This document shows, piece by piece, positions 1-12,255 of a stretch of DNA of 64,000 nucleotides. Under the pieces are notes generated by a model. That model was given only the letters and a program-made list of their open reading frames with translations, was not told where the DNA came from and did not search any database. Source of the stretch: Siphonodentalium dalli (taxonomy: Eukaryota > Mollusca > Scaphopoda > Gadilida > Siphonodentaliidae); the NCBI GenBank assembly GCA_032622095.1, contig CP136063.1, positions 36,740,106 through 36,804,105 on the forward strand, given 5' to 3'. A program made the translations under genes and the position numbers. Numbering within the stretch: position 1 is the first letter of the stretch; every line of letters begins with the position of its first letter.

Positions 1-3000
1 GGAGGCATGACTGTCAAATGCTTCATGTAAATGTGGGGAATAAATCCACAGAGGCATGGCAAACAATAATACAGGAGGCATGACTGTCAAATGCTTCATG
101 TAAATGTGAGGAATAAATCCACAGAGGCATGGCAAACAATACAGGAGGCATGACTGGCAAATGCTTCATGTAAATGTGGGGAATAAATCCACAGAGGCAT
201 GGCAAACAATAATACAGGAGGCATGACTGTCAATTGCTTCATGTAAATGTGGGGAATAAATCCACAGAGGCATGGCAAACAATAATACAGGAGGCATGAC
301 TGTCAAATGCTTCATGTAAATGTGAGGAATAAATCCAGGCATGGCAAACAATAATACAGGAGGCATGACTGTCAAATGCTTCATGTAAATGTGAGGAATA
401 AATCCAGGCATGGCAAACAATAATACAGGAGGCATGACTGTCAAATGCTTTATGTAAATGTGAGGAATAAATCCAGGCATGGCAAACAATAATACAGGAG
501 GCATGACTGTCAAATGCTTCATGTAAATGTGAGGAATAAATCCACAGAGGCATGGCAAACAATACAGGAGGCATGACTGTCAAACGCTTCATGTAAATGT
601 GGGGAATAAATCCACAGAGGCATGGCAAACAATAATACAGGAGGCATGACTGTCAAATGCTTCATGTAAATGTGGGGAATAAATCCACAGAGGCATGGCA
701 AACAATAATACAGGAGGCATGACTGTCAAATGCTTCATGTAAATGTGAGGAATAAATCCAGGCATGGCAAACAATAATACAGGAGGCATGACTGTCAAAT
801 GCTTCATGTAAATGTGAGGAATAAATCCAGGCATGGCAAACAATAATACAGGAGGCATGACTGTCAAATGCTTCATGTAAATGTGAGGAATAAATCCACA
901 GAGGCATGGCTAACAATAATACAGGAGGCATGACTGTCAAATGCTTCGTGTAAATGTGAGGAATAAATCCACAGAGGCATGGCAATCAATAATACAGGAG
1001 GCATGACTGTCAAATGCTTCATGTAAATGTGAGGAATAAATCCACAGCGGCATGGCTAACAATAATACAGGAGGCATGACTGTCAAATGCTTCATGTAAA
1101 TGTCTGGAATAAATCCACAGAGGCATGGCAAACAATAATACAGGAGGCATGACTGTCAAATGCTTCATGTAAATGTGAGGAATAAATCCACAGAGGCATG
1201 GCAAACAATACAGGAGGCATGACTGTCAAATGCTTCATGTAAATGTGAGGAATAAATCCACAGAGGCATGGCTAACAATTATACAGGAGGCATGACTGTC
1301 AAATGCTTCATGTAAATGTCAGCAATAAATCCACAGCGCCATGGCTAACAATAATACAGGAGGCATGACTGCCAAATGCTTCATGTAAATGTCAGTAATA
1401 AATCCACAGAGGCATGGCAAACAATAATACAGGAGGCATGACTGTCAAATTCTTCATGTAAATGTGAGGAATAAATCCACAGAGGCATGGCTAACAATAA
1501 TACAGGAGGCATGACTGTCAAATGCTTCATGTAAATGTGAGGAATAAATCCACAGAGGCATGGCTAACAATAATACAGGAGGCATGACTGTCAAATGCTT
1601 CATGTAAATGTGAGGAATAAATCCACAGAGGCATGGCAATCAATAATACAGGAGGCATGACTGTCAAATGCTTCATGTAAATGTGAGGAATAAGTCCACA
1701 GCGGCATGGCAAACAATAATACAGGAGGCATGACTGTCAAATGCTTCATGTAAATGTCAGGAATAAATCCACAGAGGCATGGCAAACAATAATACAGGAG
1801 GCATGACTGTCAAATGCTTCATGTAAATGTGAGGAATAAATCCACAGAGGCATGGCAAACAATAATACAGGAGGCATGACTGTCAAATGCTTCATGTAAA
1901 TGTGAGGAATAAATCCACAGAGGCATGGCAAACAATAATATAGAAGCCATGACTGTCAAATGCTTCATGTAAATGTGAGGAATAAATCCACAGAGGCATG
2001 GCTAACAATAATACAGGAGGCATGACTGTCAAATGCTTCATGTAAATGTGAGGAATAAATCCCCAGAGGCATGGCAAACAATAATACAGGAGGCATGACT
2101 GTCAAATGCTTCATGTAAATGTGAGGAATAAATCCCCAGAGGCATGGCAAACAATAATACAGGAGGCATGACTGTCAAATGCTTCATGTAAATGTGAGGA
2201 ATAAATCCACAGAGGCATGGCAAACAATAATACAGGAGGCATGACTGTCAAATGCTTCATGTAAATGTGAGGAATAAATCCAAAGAGGCATGGCAAACAA
2301 TAATACAGGAGGCATGACTGTCAAATGGTTCGTGTAAATGTGAGGAATAAATCCACAGCGGCATGGCTAACAATAATACAGGAGGCATGACTGTCAAATG
2401 CTTCATGTAAATGTGAGGAATAAATCCACAGAGGCATGGCTAACAATAATACAGGAGGCATGACTGTCAAATGCTTCATGTAAATGTGAGGAATAAATCC
2501 CCAGAGGCATGGCAAACAATAATACAGGAGGCATGACTGTCAAATGCTTCATGTAAATGTGAGGAATAAATCCCCAGAGGCATGGCAAACAATAATACAG
2601 GAGGCATGACTGTCAAATGCTTCATGTAAATGTGAGGAATAAATCCACAGAGGCATGGCAAACAATAATACAGGAGGCATGACTGTCAAATGCTTCATGT
2701 AAATGTGAGGAATAAATCCAAAGAGGCATGGCAAACAATAATACAGGAGGCATGACTGTCAAATGGTTCATGTAAATGTGAGGAATAAATCCACAGCGGC
2801 ATGGCTAACAATAATACAGGAAGCATGACTGTCAAATGCTTCATGTAAATGTGAGGAATAAATCCACAGAGACATGGCAAACAATAATACAGGAGGCATG
2901 ACTGTCAAATGCTTCATGTAAATGTCAGGAATAAATCCACAGCGGCACGGCTAACAATAATACAGGAGGCATGACTGTCAAATGCTTCATGTAAATGTGA

Positions 3001-5742
3001 GGAATAAATCCACAGAGGCATGGCTAACAATAATACAGGAGGCATGACTGTCAAATGCTTCATGTAAATGTCAGGAATAAATCCACAGAGGCATGGCAAA
3101 CAATAATACAGGAGGCATGACTGTCAAATGCTTCATGTAAATGTGAGGAATAAATCCACAGAGGCATGGCAAACAATAATACAGGAGGTATGACTGTCAA
3201 ATGCTTCATGTAAATGTGAGGAATAAATCCACAGAGGCATGGCAAACAATAATACAGGAGGCATGACTGTCAAATGCTTCATGTAAATGTCAGGAATAAA
3301 TCCACAGCGGCATGGCTAACAATAATACAGGAGGCATGACTGTCAAACGCTTCATGTAAATGTGAGGAATAAATCCACAGAGGCATGGCAAACAGTAATA
3401 CAGGAGGCATGACTGTCAAATGCTTCATGTAAATGTGAGGAATAAATCCAGAGGCTTGGCAAACAATAATACAGGAGGCATGACTGTCAAACGCTTCATG
3501 TAAATGTGAGGAATAAATCCACAGAGACATGGCAAACAATAATACAGGAGGCATGACTGCCAAATGCTTCATGTAAATGTGAGGAATAAATCCACAGAGG
3601 CATGGCTAACAATAATACAGGAGGCATGACTGTCAAACGCTTCATGTAAATGTGATGAATAAATCCACAGTGGCATGGCAAACAATAATACAGGAGGCAT
3701 GACTGTCAAATGCTTCATGTAAATGTGAGGAATAAATCCCCAGAGGCATGGCAAACAATAATACAGGAGGCATGACTGTCAAATGCTTCATGTAAATGTG
3801 AGGAATAAATCCACAGAGGCATGGCAATCAATAATACAGGAGGCATGACTGTCAAATGCTTCATGTAAATGTGAGGAATAAATCCACAGAGGCATGGCAA
3901 ACAATAATACAGGATGCATGACTGTCAAATGCTTCATGTAAATGTGAGGAATAAATCCACAGAGGCATGGCTAACAATAATACAGGAGGCATGACTGTCA
4001 AATGCTTCATGTAAATGTCAGGAATAAATCCACAGAGGCATGGCAAACAATAATACAGTAGGCATGACTGTCAAATGCTTTATGTAAATGTGAGGAATAA
4101 ATCCACAGAGGCATGGCAAACAATAATACAGGAGGCATGACTGTCAAATGCTTCATGTAAATGTGAGGAATAAATCCACAGAGGCATGGCAAACAATAAT
4201 ACAGGAGGCATGACTGTCAAATGCTTCATGTAAATGTCAGGAATAAATCCACAGCGGCATGGCTAACAATAATACAGGAGGCATGACTGTCAAACGCTTC
4301 ATGTAAATGTGAGGAATAAATCCACAGAGGCATGGCAAACAGTAATACAGGAGGCATGACTGTCAAATGCTGCATGTAAATGTGAGGAATAAATCCAGAG
4401 GCTTGGCAAACAATAATACAGGAGGCATGACTCAAACGCTTCATGTAAATGTGAGGAATAAATCCACAGAGACATGGCAAACAATAATACAGGAGGCATG
4501 ACTGTCAAATGCTTCATGTAAATGTGAGGAATAAATCCACAGAGGCATGGCTAACAATAATATAGGAGGCATGACTGTCAAATGCTTCATGTAAATGTCA
4601 GCAATAAATCCACAGAGACATGGCAAACAATAATACAGGAGGCATGACTGTCAAATGCTTCATGTAAATGTCAGGAATAAATCCACAGAGGCATGGCAAA
4701 CAATAATACAGGAGGCATGACTGTCAAATGCTTCATGTAAATGTGAGGAATAAATCCACAGAGGCATGGCTAACAATAATACAGGAGGCATGACTGCCAA
4801 ATGCTTCATGTAAATGTGAGGAATAAATCCACAGAGGCATGGCAATCAATAATACAGGAGGCATGACTGTCAAATGCTTCATGTAAATGTGAGGAATAAA
4901 TCCACAGAGACATGGCAAGCAATAATACAGGAGGCATGACTGTCAAATGCTTCATGTAAATGTCAGGAATAAATCCACAGCGGCATGGCTAACAATAATA
5001 CAGGAGGCATGACTGTCAAATGCTTCATGTAAATGTCAGGAATAAATCCACAGCGGCATGGCTAACAATAATACAGGAGGCATGACTGTCAAATGCTTCA
5101 TGTAAATGTGAGGAATAAATCCACAGAGACATGGCAAACAATAATACAGGAGGCATGACTGTCAAATGCTTCATGTAAATGTGAGGAATAAATCCACAGA
5201 GACATGGCAAACAATAATACAGGAGGCATGACTGTCAAATGCCTCATGTAAATGTGAGGAATAAATCCACAGAGACATGTCAAACAATAATACAGGAGGC
5301 ATGACTGTCAAATGCTTCATGTAAATGTGAGGAATAAATCCACAGAGGCATGGCAAACAATAATACAGGAGGCATGACTGTCAAATGCTTCATGTAAATG
5401 TGAGGAATAAATCCACAGAGGCATGGCAAACAATAATACAGGAGGCATGACTGTCAAATGCTTCATGTAAATGTGAGGAAGAAATCCACAGAGGCATGGC
5501 AAACAATAATACAGGAGGCATGACTGTCAAATGCTTCATGTAAATGTGAGGAATAAATCCACAGAGGCATGGCTAACAATAATACAGGAGGCATGACTAA
5601 AATGCTTCATGTAAATGTGAGGAATAAATCCACAGAGGCATGGCTAACAATAATACAGGAGGCATGACTGTCAAATGCTTCATGTAAATGTGAGGAATAA
5701 ATCCACAGCGGCATGGCAAACAATAATACAGGAGGCATGACT
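1..5742. repeat. 73-bp tandem satellite array A (about 79 copies)
   Basis: The unit is 73 bp and begins ggaggcatgactgtcaaatg. Positions of equivalent words step by 73 through almost the whole stretch. The array runs off the left edge of the window. The word aggcatg occurs twice per unit, about 50 bp apart. Variants include 69-bp units lacking 4 bp near the cacag segment (around 330-480 and 745-820) and 70-bp units lacking one aat (around 130, 563 and 1207). Because 73 is not divisible by 3, each frame closes after about 2.5 units. The short minus-strand frames that recur every 73 bp are therefore a product of the repeat and not genes. The right end abuts a Tnp2 transposase fragment. Confidence 0.97.
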
Positions 5743-6110
5743 GAAGTTCGATTGCAAATAATATTTTTCTAAATCTCTTGGAATCCTCTCGATGAAGTCT
5801 GGTTGTTTTATTGACCTCATCCTCTTTGAAATTTTCTTAATCTTATTTCCAACAAAATATGGCTTATTGGAATTTTTTGAAGAAAATGTTTTTTTCGCAA
5901 ATATTTTGTTGTTATGTAGTCTGGAACGGTCCCATTTATGATGTTATACAAAGGCTTAGCAAGCAGTAAGCCCAGATGGTCTGCATATACCCTTTATTCT
6001 ATTATGTGCAGTTGCTGTCACATACATGTATGAATCATGATTCCTATAATTGGGTTTTTCACTTTCATTTCTGTAGGGGTGGTATCTTGTCGTTCCATTT
6101 TAGGCTTTAT
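5743..6110 (-). pseudogene. CACTA/EnSpm (Tnp2-type) transposase fragment, copy A
   Basis: Read on the minus strand, the segment encodes broken pieces of the conserved central part of Tnp2-type transposases. It has a KGICGPSGL-like block, then a region equivalent to the PDYMHGVLLG motif (damaged here), then FVGNKIKKIS- and IERIPRDLEKYY-like blocks. In animal Tnp2 proteins these blocks occur in this order. Frame changes and a small deletion near 5925 show that it is not functional. The 73-bp array begins directly after the IPRDLEKYY block. The same fragment recurs at 12001-12255 and 16030-16515. The assignment rests on motif order recognised by eye and could be confirmed against Pfam PF02992. 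It cannot be translated as a single open frame. Confidence 0.7.
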
Positions 6111-7010
6111 AATAGGGGGGCTATGAGTTCCAATTTCGTTAGTTAGCTTAATGAAAACCAGAGAAGACGTCATGGCATAGTTCATGATGTTATTTATGTT
6201 GGCTTTGTGGGCCAGAATCCAGACAAGATTGCAAAATCCATGACAATACTTGTCATGCCATCTCTACCCTGGACATTGCATGCTGTTACATAAATTATTC
6301 TTAGTGTCATGTCGCTGATAAAAATCAAATTTGAGGCACAGCGTGTGTGGTTGTTCCACTATGTGTCATATATGATTCATATTACTTGGGGTGTATGATT
6401 GTCACCAGTAATTTATAATTTGTGATTAGCCATACTAGGGTTATTGTTGAGTGAATTGCTGAGGGTTCGAAGAAAAACATTGGAAGCCTATGGGAGGTTT
6501 ATGTCTTTTCACTCGAAATCTGCCAATTACACTATTCTATGTATGAATAAAATCCTACTGCATAACATTCAGACATAGGTTACTGTAAATGTGATCATTT
6601 TTGTTATGTTTGGAGTCAATTGTAATTAATGGCCAGTTTGCGGTATTCTGTACAAGTAGGATTTTATTTACCTCAAAATATTTGCACATGTTAATTAATA
6701 TTCCACACCACTATTGAATAACTCATTATTTTCTGTTTTATAGTTTTATAGCTTTGTACATTACATTCGAAATGTTCTTTTATTTAGTACATTAAACAAT
6801 TACTAAGGTTCAAACCTTCAAATCTATACAACTCTGACAAAAAACAGCATCCTCGTAAGGCTGAAGACTTTCACGCAGTATTAGTGGCAAACACCGAAGG
6901 TGAAACCATCTCGAGCATCCATCACATGCTTGCTGAAATTGATTAGAAGTATGTTAGCGTGGAACTTTATATGAGTTTTTCCCAATATATTTGACAATTA
7001 AATTATTTTG
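6111..7010. other. Non-coding flank shared with 16516-17340
   Basis: No gene is seen. The sequence is close to 16516-17340, including the words ctgagggttcgaag and atcctcgtaaggctg. Here the segment holding caaatctatacaac occurs once, whereas the other copy holds it four times. It was probably part of the same transposon or segmental duplication as the 73-bp arrays. Confidence 0.8.
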
Positions 7011-7440
7011 AGCAACATTTTGACATGACATATATACCGTAATACTTTTTATATATCTGCATGCAAATAGGATCATATTGGACCTAAATAATTTGCTTCA
7101 TAGTGGACTTTAATATACCCGTTATTCCATGTGTGTATAAATGAAATCCTTTTCTATCTATTGTCTGACACAGCGAACCCCAAAGCTGGACGGCACCCGA
7201 CAATAAAATGGCCATATCGCTATGAGCTCGTATATAGGGCAAATATTCAAACGAGCAGAACATGTATAACAATAAGTGTTATAATGGGTCCATTTATTGT
7301 TTTGACAGATATGTTTAATGACCTTCGTCTCATCAGGGATGCAGGTCAGTCGGGTCTGTATACACTGTTGGGGAAGTGTACGCGTATGTATGAGCACAAT
7401 CGAGCATGCCAATGCTAATTTGTGAGGAAGTCCCGATACT
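7011..7440. other. Unassigned sequence with a weak minus-strand open frame
   Basis: A minus-strand frame of 84 codons (7158-7412) contains Cys-rich words such as DETKVIKHICQ and YCYTCSARLN. It is too short and unsupported to call a gene. It might be an exon, or part of the region downstream of the Penelope-like element. Two other overlapping frames are equally long, so chance is a real explanation. Confidence 0.3.
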
Positions 7441-7996
7441 TCAACACTGGCTCGACTCCTACGTTTTTTTCAGAAGAGAGGTGCGTTAAACCGTAATCTA
7501 TGACGGCCAGAATTTAATCTGGGGCGACATGTGCGATGTCGGCACCTGGGTATTATGTAAGGGTATCACAGAACAGGAGCCGATAGATAACCCATTGATA
7601 TTCTGGATTCCGAAAACTGCCAACAGTTAGACATAAGAAAGAATACTGTGATTGATGTACATTTAATGGTGCAGCTGTGATATCAGCATAAATGTGCCAG
7701 TCAGAATGTCACCTAATCGAGCTTGTTTGATCGTTGGCGAGACATTTTGGCATCAATTTCCGTGTAATAGTAAACCCTCAGTCGGCGCCATATGTGGGCG
7801 CACTCTAATCTCTTAGCGATACTTTGGCCGTCGACTCCAGACAGTGTCCTGCTGTGACAAAGGAGTGCGCCTGAAGCTGTTTGGTAGGTGTCTGGACATC
7901 AATCGGTATGTGGGTTATCGGCTATGTAAATATCGATGCTTTTTGTGCAAGAAAATTGACGTGTGTGGCGACACATGTACATGTGAAAATGGGCTA
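7441..7996. other. Region downstream of the Penelope-like RT, no gene seen
   Basis: On the minus strand this lies 3' of the reverse transcriptase stop codon. No GIY-YIG endonuclease motif was recognised in any frame. Plus-strand frames around 7844-8156 overlap the RT antisense and are shadows. The position fits the 3' untranslated or truncated part of the element. Confidence 0.5.
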
Positions 7997-9320
7997 TCAA
8001 ATCCGTTTCTTGGAGATGAGTTCCCCGATATTTTTCTGGCGTCGAAATATTATGCCTGGTTTCCTACCAGAAAAGTCGTGGTATGTGTGGTGGCTGTCAG
8101 TTAGATTACCCCAATACTGGCTCAGAGTGCGGGCTAATTTCGAAGCACCTGGGTGAAATGTAGTAGCAAGCGAAATTGTACGGGGACTGATACATTTATT
8201 CCCCGATTTGCGGAGTAGATGTGCGTTCCTTCCCGAGAATTCTATCGTGTCGGTCCATTCATGAATATCTCGATGTTTGTATCCACGATTCATGAGCTTT
8301 GTCACAAATAAGTCCCTCCTGGCGTAGAAATCCATAGCATTGTTGCAATTTCTTAAATATCTTATGCATTCTCCCCTGACAAACGATTTGAAGTTCGATG
8401 TCGGGTGAAATGAGCGGCGATGCAAGTATTGGAATGTTTCTGTCTTTTTTATGTGACATTTCGTATCCAAAATCCCTGTTTTGGCAAAGCGATTACCCTT
8501 GAATATTTCAAGATCAAGAAATGTGCATATCTGGGAGTCGATCTCATAGGTGAATTTCAGCAAGTCGTGCATGGAATTGGCTATATCAAAGAAGAGCTGT
8601 GCTTCTTCTTGTGTCCCTGAGAATAATATAAGCCCGTCATCACGGAATCTCTTGTGAAATAGAATGTTTGCATTAAAGGGATACCTCCCAAATATGTTTT
8701 CCATGTGTGCGTGCATAGCAATGTCTGTAATTTCGGGCGATGGCACCGCTCCCTGTGGAGCGCCAACAATCTGTTTATACTTCTTTCCATTAAATGTGAA
8801 TTCGTTTCCGTATAGAAGAATTTTTGCTATCTCAATGAGATTATCCGAACTCGGCCGTGGTATGTCATATACCATATTATCATTGGCACTCAGTTCCCTG
8901 TGTAGTGCTTCTAAGATTTCGTCAAATCTCATGTTAGTGTACATTGTGCTGATGTCAAAAGTGACCAGCAAAACATCTGCCGGAAGCTGTAAATTTTCAA
9001 GCATTTCCAATAGGTGAGGTGTATTCCGGATGTAGGTAGGCTGTTTCTTAGTAATTGGCAGGAGAAAATAGTCTAATATACGACCAATTCGCTCAGTCGG
9101 GCCTCCGCACTGTGATATTATTGGTCTGCCCGGTACTGTAAACTCCGTGTCCAGCCCCGAAGCCGGGTCAAGTGACTCAGGGTTAATTTTTAATTTGTGT
9201 ATTTTTGGAAGCAAATACAGATACGGTACTCTTGATTTTATAAGATTCCGTTGTGAGATAGTCATGAGTTCTGGTATCGATGACTTTGCTTAGTGCCATC
9301 CTCGCGACTAGGTTCGCGAA
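7997..9320 (-). pseudogene. Penelope-like element reverse transcriptase (frameshifted at its N-terminus)
   Basis: A 422-codon open frame (7997-9265) holds RT blocks in the order expected for Penelope-like elements. From its ATG these are LPKIHK near residues 19-24, PGRPIIS 45-51, catalytic Asp104 in TFDISTMYTN, GAPQGA 168-173, the RFRDDG catalytic pair at 209-210, FLDLEIFK, and a SFHPTSNFKSFVRGE block in the thumb region. Asp104 with Asp209/210 would form the active site. The family primes on chromosomal ends or nicks. No GIY-YIG nuclease follows, so this copy is of the endonuclease-lacking type or truncated. Upstream, 9240-9320 reads DTRTHDYLTTESYK in another frame, which looks like the missing start of the domain. 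That implies a one-base frameshift near 9230-9245. The frame directly above 9320 is the 38-residue repeat ORF. Confidence 0.85.
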
Positions 9321-11397
9321 CTATTTCTCCAGCATATAAATAAGGTACTTACTTCGTTTCTTTCCTGTCTCATTTTTCACTTCATTTTTCTGGTTTATGT
9401 CCTCAATTTGTGCCAGCAATCTTTGTATCACAACACTAGCAGGCTCAACATTCAGTTCAACTTCACTTATGTTATCTCTTTCATCATCGGAGTGTTCTAA
9501 AACTTCTGGAAGCATTGAATCATTTTCTGTTGACGATTGGATGGATGCTGGTGCAGGCTCAACATTCAGTTCAAGTTCACTTATGTTATCTGTGTCATCA
9601 TCGGAGTGTTCTAAAACTTCTGAAAGCGTTGAATTATTTTCTGTTGACAATTGGATGGATGCTGGTGCAGGCTCAACATTCAGTTCAAGTTCACTTATGT
9701 TATCTGTGTCATCATCGGAGTGTTCTAAAACTTCTGAAAGCGTTGAATTATTTTCTGTTGACGATTGGATGGATGCTGGTGCAGGCTCAACATTCAGTTC
9801 AAGTTCACTTATGTTATCTGTGTCATCATCGGAGTGTTCTAAAACTTCTGAAAGCGTTGAATTATTTTCTGTTGACGATTGGATGGATGCTGGTGCAGGC
9901 TCAACATTCAGTTCAAGTTCACTTATGTTATCTGTGTCATCATCGGAGTGTTCTAAAACTTCTGAAAGCGTTGAATTATTTTCTGTTGACGATTGGATGG
10001 ATGCTGGTGCAGGCTCAACATTCAGTTCAAGTTCACTTATGTTATCTGTGTCATCATCGGAGTGTTCTAAAACTTCTGAAAGCGTTGAATTATTTTCTGT
10101 TGACGATTGGATGGATGCTGGTGCAGGCTCAACATTCAGTTCAAGTTCACTTATGTTATCTGTGTCATCATCGGAGTGTTCTAAAACTTCTGAAAGCGTT
10201 GAATTATTTTCTGTTGACGATTGGATGGATGCTGGTGCAGGCTCAACATTCAGTTCAAGTTCACTTATGTTATCTGTGTCATCATCGGAGTGTTCTAAAA
10301 CTTCTGAAAGCATTGAATCATTTTCTGTTGACGATTGGATGGATGCTGGTGCAGGCTCAACATTCAGTTCAAGTTCACTTATGTTATCTGTGTCATCATC
10401 GGAGTGTTCTAAAACTTCTGAAAGCGTTGAATTATTTTCTGTTGACGATTGGATGGATGCTGGTGCAGGCTCAACATTCAGTTCAAGTTCACTTATGTTA
10501 TCTGTGTCATCATCGGAGTGTTCTAAAACTTCTGAAAGCGTTGAATTATTTTCTGTTGAAGATTGGATGGATGCTGGTGCAGGCTCAACATTCAGTTCAA
10601 GTTCACTTATGTTATCTGTGTCATCATCGGAGTGTTCTAAAACTTCTGAAAGCATTGAATTATTTTCTGTTGACGATTGGATGGATGCTGGTGCAGGCTC
10701 AACATTCAGTTCAAGTTCACTTATGTTATCTGTGTCATCATCGGAGTGTTCTAAAACTTCTGAAAGCGTTGAATTATTTTCTGTTGACGATTGGATGGAT
10801 GCTGGTGCAGGCTCAACATTCAGTTCAAGTTCACTTATGTTATCTGTGTCATGATCGGAGTGTTCTAAAACTTCTGAAAGCGTTGAATTATTTTCTGTTG
10901 ACGATTGGATGGATGCTGGTGCAGGCTCAACATTCAGTTCAAGTTCACTTATGTTATCTGTGTCATGATCGGAGTGTTCTAAAACTTCTGAAAGCGTTGA
11001 ATTATTTTCTGTTGACGATTGGATGGATGCTGGTGCAGGCTCAACATTCAGTTCAAGTTCACTTATGTTATCTGTGTCATCATCGGAGTGTTCTAAAACT
11101 TCTGAAAGCGTTGAATTATTTTCTGTTGACGATTGGATGGATGCTGGTGCAGGCTCAACATTCAGTTCAAGTTCACTTATGTTATCTGTGTCATGATCGG
11201 AGTGTTCTAAAACTTCTGAAAGCGTTGAATTATTTTCTGTTGACGATTGGATGGATGCTGGTGCAGGCTCAACATTCAGTTCAAGTTCACTTATGTTATC
11301 TGTGTCATCATCGGAGTGTTCTAAAACTTCTGAAAGCGTTGAATTATTTTCTGTTGACGATTGGATGGATGCTGGTGCTGGTGATTGGTCGAGATAC
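9321..11397 (-). CDS. Acidic 38-residue repeat ORF, probable N-terminal region of the Penelope-like protein
   Basis: On the minus strand an open frame runs from about 11412 to the TAG at 9321-9323. The first ATG is at 10655, so a start inside the array or an upstream exon is needed. The protein is 17 copies of a 38-residue acidic, Ser-rich unit (typical core LEHSDDDTDNISELELN). A short basic tail with NETGKKRSK follows. The same frame continues past the TAG into FANLVARMALSKV and the RT domain, so the repeat and the RT were probably one polypeptide. An alternative is a host exon: tatcag precedes 11397, a consensus GTAAGT donor begins at 9352, and the enclosed 2045 nt stay in frame. No known domain was recognised. 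The unit could be a disordered spacer or a protein-binding repeat. Confidence 0.6.
9439..11377. repeat. 114-bp tandem repeat (17 copies), coding on the minus strand
   Basis: The word gcaggctcaac recurs at 9439, 9553, 9667 and so on to 11263, every 114 bp. Copies differ by only a few bases, such as tcatcatcgg versus tcatgatcgg, which indicates recent expansion or homogenisation. The unit length is a multiple of three and lacks stops, so plus-strand frames (to 628 codons) also stay open. Those are shadows. Confidence 0.97.
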
Positions 11398-11623
11398 CTG
11401 ATATTTTCAATAATTTATAATACATGTTAAAAGGGTGTACTACACTATTTTATCACTTTCAAATGGCCGGTTAACCCTTTACCCAACAAACCGGCCAAAA
11501 CCGGCCAAATAAAGCTGCAACAGCCTAAATTATCTTGGGTCTGTCTCAATAAAACCATACAAATATGGATATCATTGGAACCGGCTTATTGACCACATTG
11601 TGATGGTTACAGTTATGCCCTGT

Positions 11624-11692
11624 GCCAATGCATTCTCTTATATATGCGAGTCGACCATAGGTCGCCTCGCATATATAAGAGAATGCATTGGC
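11624..11692. repeat. 69-bp palindromic hairpin core, copy 1
   Basis: Arms of 26 bases (gccaatgcattctcttatat onward) pair perfectly with the right arm around a near-palindromic 17-base centre containing gaccatagg. A transcript across it would form a long perfect hairpin. Related cores are at 11772-11840, 26800-26858, 37878-37946, and decayed at 30804-30905, 37125-37172, 38790-38835 and 54136-54156. Confidence 0.95.
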
Positions 11693-11771
11693 CTAAAAAA
11701 AATCTTTTTTTAACACTTTTTACCATTTTTTCTTATATTCTTTAACAATTTTATAATTTTTAATGTGTTAA

Positions 11772-11840
11772 GCCAATGCATTCTCTTATATATGCGAGGC
11801 GACCTATGGTCGACTCGCATATATAAGAGAATGCATTGGC
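11772..11840. repeat. 69-bp palindromic hairpin core, copy 2 (inverted to copy 1)
   Basis: The arms match those of copy 1. The asymmetric centre reads in the opposite direction (gcgacctatggtcgac), so the two cores are inverted relative to each other inside one element. Confidence 0.95.
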
Positions 11841-12000
11841 ACAGGGCCGTTCTGTTGGGTAAAGGGTTAAACAAACAAAAAAAGTGTAAAAAAAAAAAAA
11901 AAACCCTGCCTGCCTACCTGGAAAATTTTCCCCATGTTATCGGAAACAGACATGTTTTTTTTTTTGGCCTTATACCCGTTATTCCATTGGATAGTGTGGG

Positions 12001-12255
12001 CCACCATGAAGAAAATGTTTTTGTCACAAATATTTTGTTGTTCCAAGCAAGACTCCGTGCATGTAGTCTGGAACGGTCCCATTTAGGATGTTATACAAAG
12101 GCGTAGCAAGCAGTAAGCCCAGATGGTCCGCATATACCCTTTATTCTATTATGTGCAATTGCTGTCACATACATGTATGAATCATGATTCCTATAATTGG
12201 GTTTTTCGCTTTCATTTCTGTAGGGGTGGTATCTTGTCGTTCCATTTTAGGCTTT
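12001..12255 (-). pseudogene. CACTA/EnSpm (Tnp2-type) transposase fragment, copy B
   Basis: On the minus strand the order is NESEKPNYRN, then KGICGPSGL, then after a frame change NGTVPDYMHGVLLGTTK, which matches the central Tnp2 blocks. This copy preserves the PDYMH motif best. It stops at the C-terminal side near 12001, before the IPRDLE block present in copies A and C. The break is close to the piggyBac-type MITE at 11471-11870. The in-frame stop within VYNI shows that it is dead. Confidence 0.7.

Larger units (their letters stand above)
11471..11870. mobile_element. piggyBac-type MITE with TTAA termini (copy 1, 400 bp)
   Basis: The element begins TTAACCCTTTACCCAACA and ends with its inverse. 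This is TTAA plus a CCC-starting inverted repeat, the hallmark of piggyBac-family insertions. It has no coding capacity. It contains two inverted copies of a 69-bp palindrome (11624-11692 and 11772-11840) separated by A/T-rich sequence. The same element lies in the opposite orientation at 37094-38099. Confidence 0.85.

Noticed and set aside
23-5502. Dozens of minus-strand frames of about 61 codons (MPCLCGFIPHIY...)
   Set aside because: They recur every 73 bp, start at TTG, and end after 2.5 units because the unit is not a multiple of three. They are shadows of the satellite.
7011-7440. GIY-YIG endonuclease domain of the Penelope-like element
   Set aside because: A Cys-containing minus frame is present, but I could not find the GIY...YIG core or the conserved Arg/Glu pattern.
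9397-11401. Plus-strand frames of 485 and 628 codons over the 114-bp array
   Set aside because: They are open only because the repeat is stop-free. The minus-strand frame continues into recognisable RT coding sequence, the plus frames do not.
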